A stretch of DNA of 9,425 nucleotides from an uncultured bacterium (lineage in GTDB: Bacteria; Planctomycetota; UBA1135; UBA2386), in assembly GCA_938003515.1 (NCBI GenBank), contig CALKYL010000201.1, positions 1 through 9,425 on the forward strand. The letters are read 5' to 3'. The notes below the pieces were generated by a model. That model was not told the origin of the DNA, made no database searches, and was given only the letters and a program-made list of their open reading frames with translations. Below, in pieces: positions 7,303-9,425 of the stretch (position 1 is its first letter; every line of letters begins with the position of its first letter). The position numbers and the translations under genes are program-made.

Positions 7303-7884
7303 TCACTTGCGGCCGCTGGCCTCGGCGGCCTTCGCCGGCCGGCGCTTGTAGGTGATCGTCATCGTCTTGGTCTCTTCGCCGTCGGCGTCGGCGACGTACA
7401 TCTCGAAGAGGTTCGTGTTCGCGTCCTTGTGGATTGTCACCAGGCGGTGCTTCGCGGGCTGGCCGTCGTGGCCGATGCCCATGCCGGTCATCGTCAGCAC
7501 CTTGCCGCTCTCGTCGTAGTCGCCCTCCATGATCATCGGGAAGGGGCTCATGGAGTCGGTCCAGATCGACACGTACTTGCCCTTGATCGGGTCGTAGCCG
7601 TTCATGCCGTGGCCGACGAACTTCATGCCCATCAGCTCGGCGGTGAAGTCGTCGACGATCCAGAAGCCGCCGAGCGCGACGGTCACGACCGACACGCCCT
7701 TCGACGTCATCGGCTGGCCGTCCGGACCGGTCATCTCCATCGCCGCGTCCCACGTGCCAGCGGTCTGGGCGAGCTTGGCGTGTTGGGGGCCGGGCTGCGG
7801 CATCTCGGGCATGTCCTGCGCGCTCAGCGGCAGCGCGAGGCAGAGGGCGGGGGCGAACGAGAACAGGCGGAGAAGAGGCTTCAT
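7303..7884 (-). CDS. Secreted DUF1579-family protein
   Basis: A 193-residue protein with a signal peptide (MKPLLRLF, then a hydrophobic core, with cleavage likely after PLSA before Gln23). Residues about 30-180 match the pattern I know for DUF1579: an early GTWDAAMEM segment, GGFWIVDDFTAELMGMKFVG (72-91), GYDPIKGKYVSIWTDSM (96-112), and a C-terminal beta-rich part with TMTITYKRR. Members are probably lipocalin-like beta-barrels of unknown function and are frequent in Planctomycetota. Cys15 lies inside the signal core and has no proper lipobox, so a lipoprotein is unlikely. The mature part is notably Met-rich. The tail (KRRPAKAAEASGRK) is basic and probably disordered. The start ATG at 7884 is fixed by a good Shine-Dalgarno seven bases upstream. 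It is divergent from the kinase gene and shares a hairpin with priA at its 3' end. Family assignment is fairly sure; the role is not known. Confidence 0.9.
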   Translation of the reverse strand: MKPLLRLFSFAPALCLALPLSAQDMPEMPQPGPQHAKLAQTAGTWDAAMEMTGPDGQPMTSKGVSVVTVALGGFWIVDDFTAELMGMKFVGHGMNGYDPIKGKYVSIWTDSMSPFPMIMEGDYDESGKVLTMTGMGIGHDGQPAKHRLVTIHKDANTNLFEMYVADADGEETKTMTITYKRRPAKAAEASGRK

Positions 7885-7891
7885 GGCGAGG

Positions 7892-7896
7892 CTCCT
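7892..7896 (-). promoter_or_regulatory. Shine-Dalgarno site of the DUF1579 gene
   Basis: Reading the - strand, AGGAG is followed by seven bases and then the ATG at 7884. This is the only convincing Shine-Dalgarno sequence among the six visible gene starts, and it decides the start of this gene together with the signal peptide. Confidence 0.75.
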
Positions 7897-7941
7897 GGGG
7901 CCGATGGGATGGCGCCCGCGACGTGCAGGCGGTGCTGAGGA

Positions 7942-7964
7942 GACGAACGGGCCCGGGGTTCGTC
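7942..7964. repeat. 7-bp perfect inverted repeat, operator-like
   Basis: GACGAAC (7942-7948) and GTTCGTC (7958-7964) are exact reverse complements around a nine-base spacer, GGGCCCGGG. The arms are less GC-rich than their surroundings. The site lies about 58-80 bases upstream of the DUF1579 start, where a dimeric regulator could bind; a 5'-leader hairpin is the alternative. Confidence 0.4.
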
Positions 7965-8005
7965 GACAGCGATTTCGCCAATCTAGCGGCATCGCGGCCC
8001 TCCGT

Positions 8006-8030
8006 CTCGCGGCCGGGCCGGCCGCCCGAG
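8006..8030. repeat. GC-rich imperfect hairpin upstream of the kinase gene
   Basis: CTCGCGGCC (8006-8014) pairs with GGCCG (8020-8024) and CGAG (8027-8030), leaving a two-base CC bulge and a five-base loop. It ends 63 bases before the kinase ATG. Its function is unknown, and GC-rich DNA makes such structures fairly common. Confidence 0.3.
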
Positions 8031-8093
8031 TTGCGGCTCTCCGTGGTCTTCCACTACAACGACGGCCGGGCGGCCTCGCGCCCCGCGACCAGC

Positions 8094-9425
8094 ATGAACC
8101 CTTCCGAGCCCGACGAAGACCCCACGCTGCCGAGCGCGAAGGCCAGCGGCGCCGGTGACGGGGATGCCGGTGAGGAACGCACCGTGCCCTCCGGCAAGAA
8201 GGCGCCGCCACCGCCGGCGGACGAGCGCACGGCCCCCGCGCTCGAGGCGAAGCAGTTCGCGTCCGGCAACGACCCCGGCCAGCTGCTCGGCAAGGTGCTC
8301 GGGGGCTGCCGCATCGACAAGATGCTCGGCCGCGGCGCGATGGGCGCGGTCTACAAGGCGCGGCAGCTCAAGCTCGACCGCGACGTGGCCGTCAAGGTCA
8401 TCCGGCCGGAGATGATGACCGACCCGCGCATGCTCAAGCGCTTCGAGGTCGAGGCGCGCACGGTCGGCAAGTTCAACAGCGCGCACGTCGTGATGGTGCA
8501 CGACGTCGGTTTCGAGCTCGGCGTGCACTTCCTCGTGATGGAGTTCGTGCAGGGCAAGAACCTGCGCGAGCACGTGAAGCTGCTCGCGGGCGGTCGGCTG
8601 CAGGCCGGCGACGCGCTGCCGCTGATCCGCCAGGCGGTGAAGGGGCTCGACGAGGCGCGGCGGCTCGGCGTCGTGCACCGCGACATCAAGCCGGACAACC
8701 TGATGCTGACCGATCAGGGGGTGCTGAAGATCGCCGACTTCGGCATCGCCAAGCCGATCCAGGACGACTTCCACATGACGATGACGTCGGAGCTGATCGG
8801 CACGCCGCTCTACATGAGCCCGGAGCAGTGCCAGGGCGGCGCCGACGTCGACTTCCGCAGCGACATGTACTCGCTCGGCGCGACGTTCTTCTACCTGCTG
8901 ACGGGCGAGCCGCCGATCCGCGCGAGTTCGGTCTACGAACTGATCCAGACCAAGACCAAGCTCGAGAACCTGTGCCTCTGGAAGCAGCTGCCCGAGCTCG
9001 ACGAGAACCACCCGCTGTCGCGCCTCATCGAGCGCATGACGGCGAACGACCGGGAGGACCGCTACGGCAGCTACGACGAGCTGCTCAACGACCTCGTGCT
9101 CGTCGAGGCCGGCGAGACCCTGCATACGCCGCCCAAGCGCATCAAGAAGGCGGCTGCCGCCAAGCCGGTCGCCGCGAAGGGCGGTCGCGGCCTCCTGATG
9201 GCGCTAGGCGCCGTGGTCGTGCTCGGCGCGGCGGTCGGCGGCTACTTCTCCTTCGTGCACCGGCCCGAGACGCCCGAGCCCGGCCCGCGCCCGGAGTCCG
9301 GCGGAGCGCCGGTCGGCGGCAGCGGCGTCGGCGCGACGGCAGACGTCGCCGCGACCCGGGCCGCGCTCGCCCGGTTCCGCACGCGGCTCGAGAACAACGG
9401 TCCCGGCGGCACGCTGCGCGACGAG
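8094..9425 (+). CDS. Hanks-type Ser/Thr protein kinase with one transmembrane segment (3'-truncated)
   Basis: 444 residues are visible and the frame runs off the right edge. Residues 1-65 are an acidic and Pro-rich, probably disordered N-terminus. The kinase domain spans about 72-335: Gly loop LGRGAMGAVYKA (78-89), ATP-binding Lys101 in VAVKVI, catalytic loop HRDIKPDN (195-202, Asp197), metal-binding DFG (215-217), activation segment with GTPLYMSPEQ (236-245), and Asp257 in SDMYSLG. All catalytic residues are present, so it should phosphorylate Ser/Thr on protein targets. A basic linker (PPKRIKKAAAAKP) leads to one membrane helix at about 366-386, then a Pro/Gly-rich stretch that should be outside the inner membrane and may be a sensor domain; its type is not visible. 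ATG 8094 is chosen as the only ATG before the domain; an in-frame GTG at 8043 is possible but gives an atypical start. No Shine-Dalgarno is seen. Divergent from the DUF1579 gene. Confidence 0.95.
   Translation, partial: MNPSEPDEDPTLPSAKASGAGDGDAGEERTVPSGKKAPPPPADERTAPALEAKQFASGNDPGQLLGKVLGGCRIDKMLGRGAMGAVYKARQLKLDRDVAVKVIRPEMMTDPRMLKRFEVEARTVGKFNSAHVVMVHDVGFELGVHFLVMEFVQGKNLREHVKLLAGGRLQAGDALPLIRQAVKGLDEARRLGVVHRDIKPDNLMLTDQGVLKIADFGIAKPIQDDFHMTMTSELIGTPLYMSPEQCQGGADVDFRSDMYSLGATFFYLLTGEPPIRASSVYELIQTKTKLENLCLWKQLPELDENHPLSRLIERMTANDREDRYGSYDELLNDLVLVEAGETLHTPPKRIKKAAAAKPVAAKGGRGLLMALGAVVVLGAAVGGYFSFVHRPETPEPGPRPESGGAPVGGSGVGATADVAATRAALARFRTRLENNGPGGTLRDE

Larger units (their letters stand above)
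7885..8093. promoter_or_regulatory. Divergent promoter region, DUF1579 gene / kinase
   Basis: At 209 bp this is the longest non-coding stretch in the window. It holds the DUF1579 Shine-Dalgarno site, a 7-bp inverted repeat at 7942-7964, and a GC hairpin at 8006-8030. A TTGCGG (8031-8036) and TACAAC (8055-8060) spaced by 18 bases are a weak promoter candidate for the kinase. No tRNA or other RNA gene is seen. Confidence 0.5.

Noticed and set aside
8031..8060. TTGCGG-18-TACAAC as a promoter for the kinase
   Set aside because: Only three and four of six bases match the sigma-70-type consensus. In a lineage with unknown promoter preferences this is too weak to list as its own feature.
7983..9125. 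A 380-codon open frame antisense to the kinase
   Set aside because: It mirrors the kinase reading frame; the + strand shows the complete Hanks kinase motif set.

Overview
The window is very GC-rich bacterial DNA (roughly 70% by eye), densely coding, with no RNA genes, insertion sequences, CRISPR arrays or phage genes that I can see. It most resembles a chromosomal segment of a Planctomycetota bacterium. The reasons are a secreted DUF1579 protein, a membrane-anchored Hanks-type Ser/Thr kinase, and mostly non-Shine-Dalgarno starts (one clear AGGAG among six visible starts). A myxobacterium or another high-GC Gram-negative lineage is not excluded. The taxonomic call is inference.

Layout, left to right: (1) the 3' part of an unidentified + strand gene (1-534); (2) a secreted M1-family zinc metallopeptidase on the - strand (553-2457); (3) a small cytoplasmic alpha/beta hydrolase on + (2568-3221); (4) a GNAT acetyltransferase/carbon-nitrogen hydrolase fusion of the YhcX type on - (3229-4842); (5) the primosomal replication-restart helicase PriA on + (4975-7242); (6) a secreted DUF1579 protein on - (7303-7884); (7) a transmembrane Ser/Thr protein kinase on +, cut by the right edge (8094-9425).

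The seven genes alternate strand without exception (+ - + - + - +), so there is no operon. Convergent pairs are nearly touching (gaps of 18, 7 and 60 bp), while divergent pairs are separated by 110, 132 and 209 bp. All regulation must sit in these three bidirectional intergenic regions, and each contains an inverted repeat worth noting. The 60-bp convergent gap between priA and the DUF1579 gene holds a perfect 13-bp-stem hairpin that is probably a shared terminator. No stretch longer than about 210 bp lacks a gene.

The genes do not form an obvious pathway: they cover replication restart, peptide degradation, an esterase-like activity, an amidase-like fusion, and signalling. I do not see a coherent new system. 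The observation most worth checking is that the nitrilase-like domain of the GNAT fusion keeps the expected catalytic Glu and Lys but has Gly where the nucleophilic Cys should be, which suggests a non-hydrolytic (pseudo-enzyme) domain.
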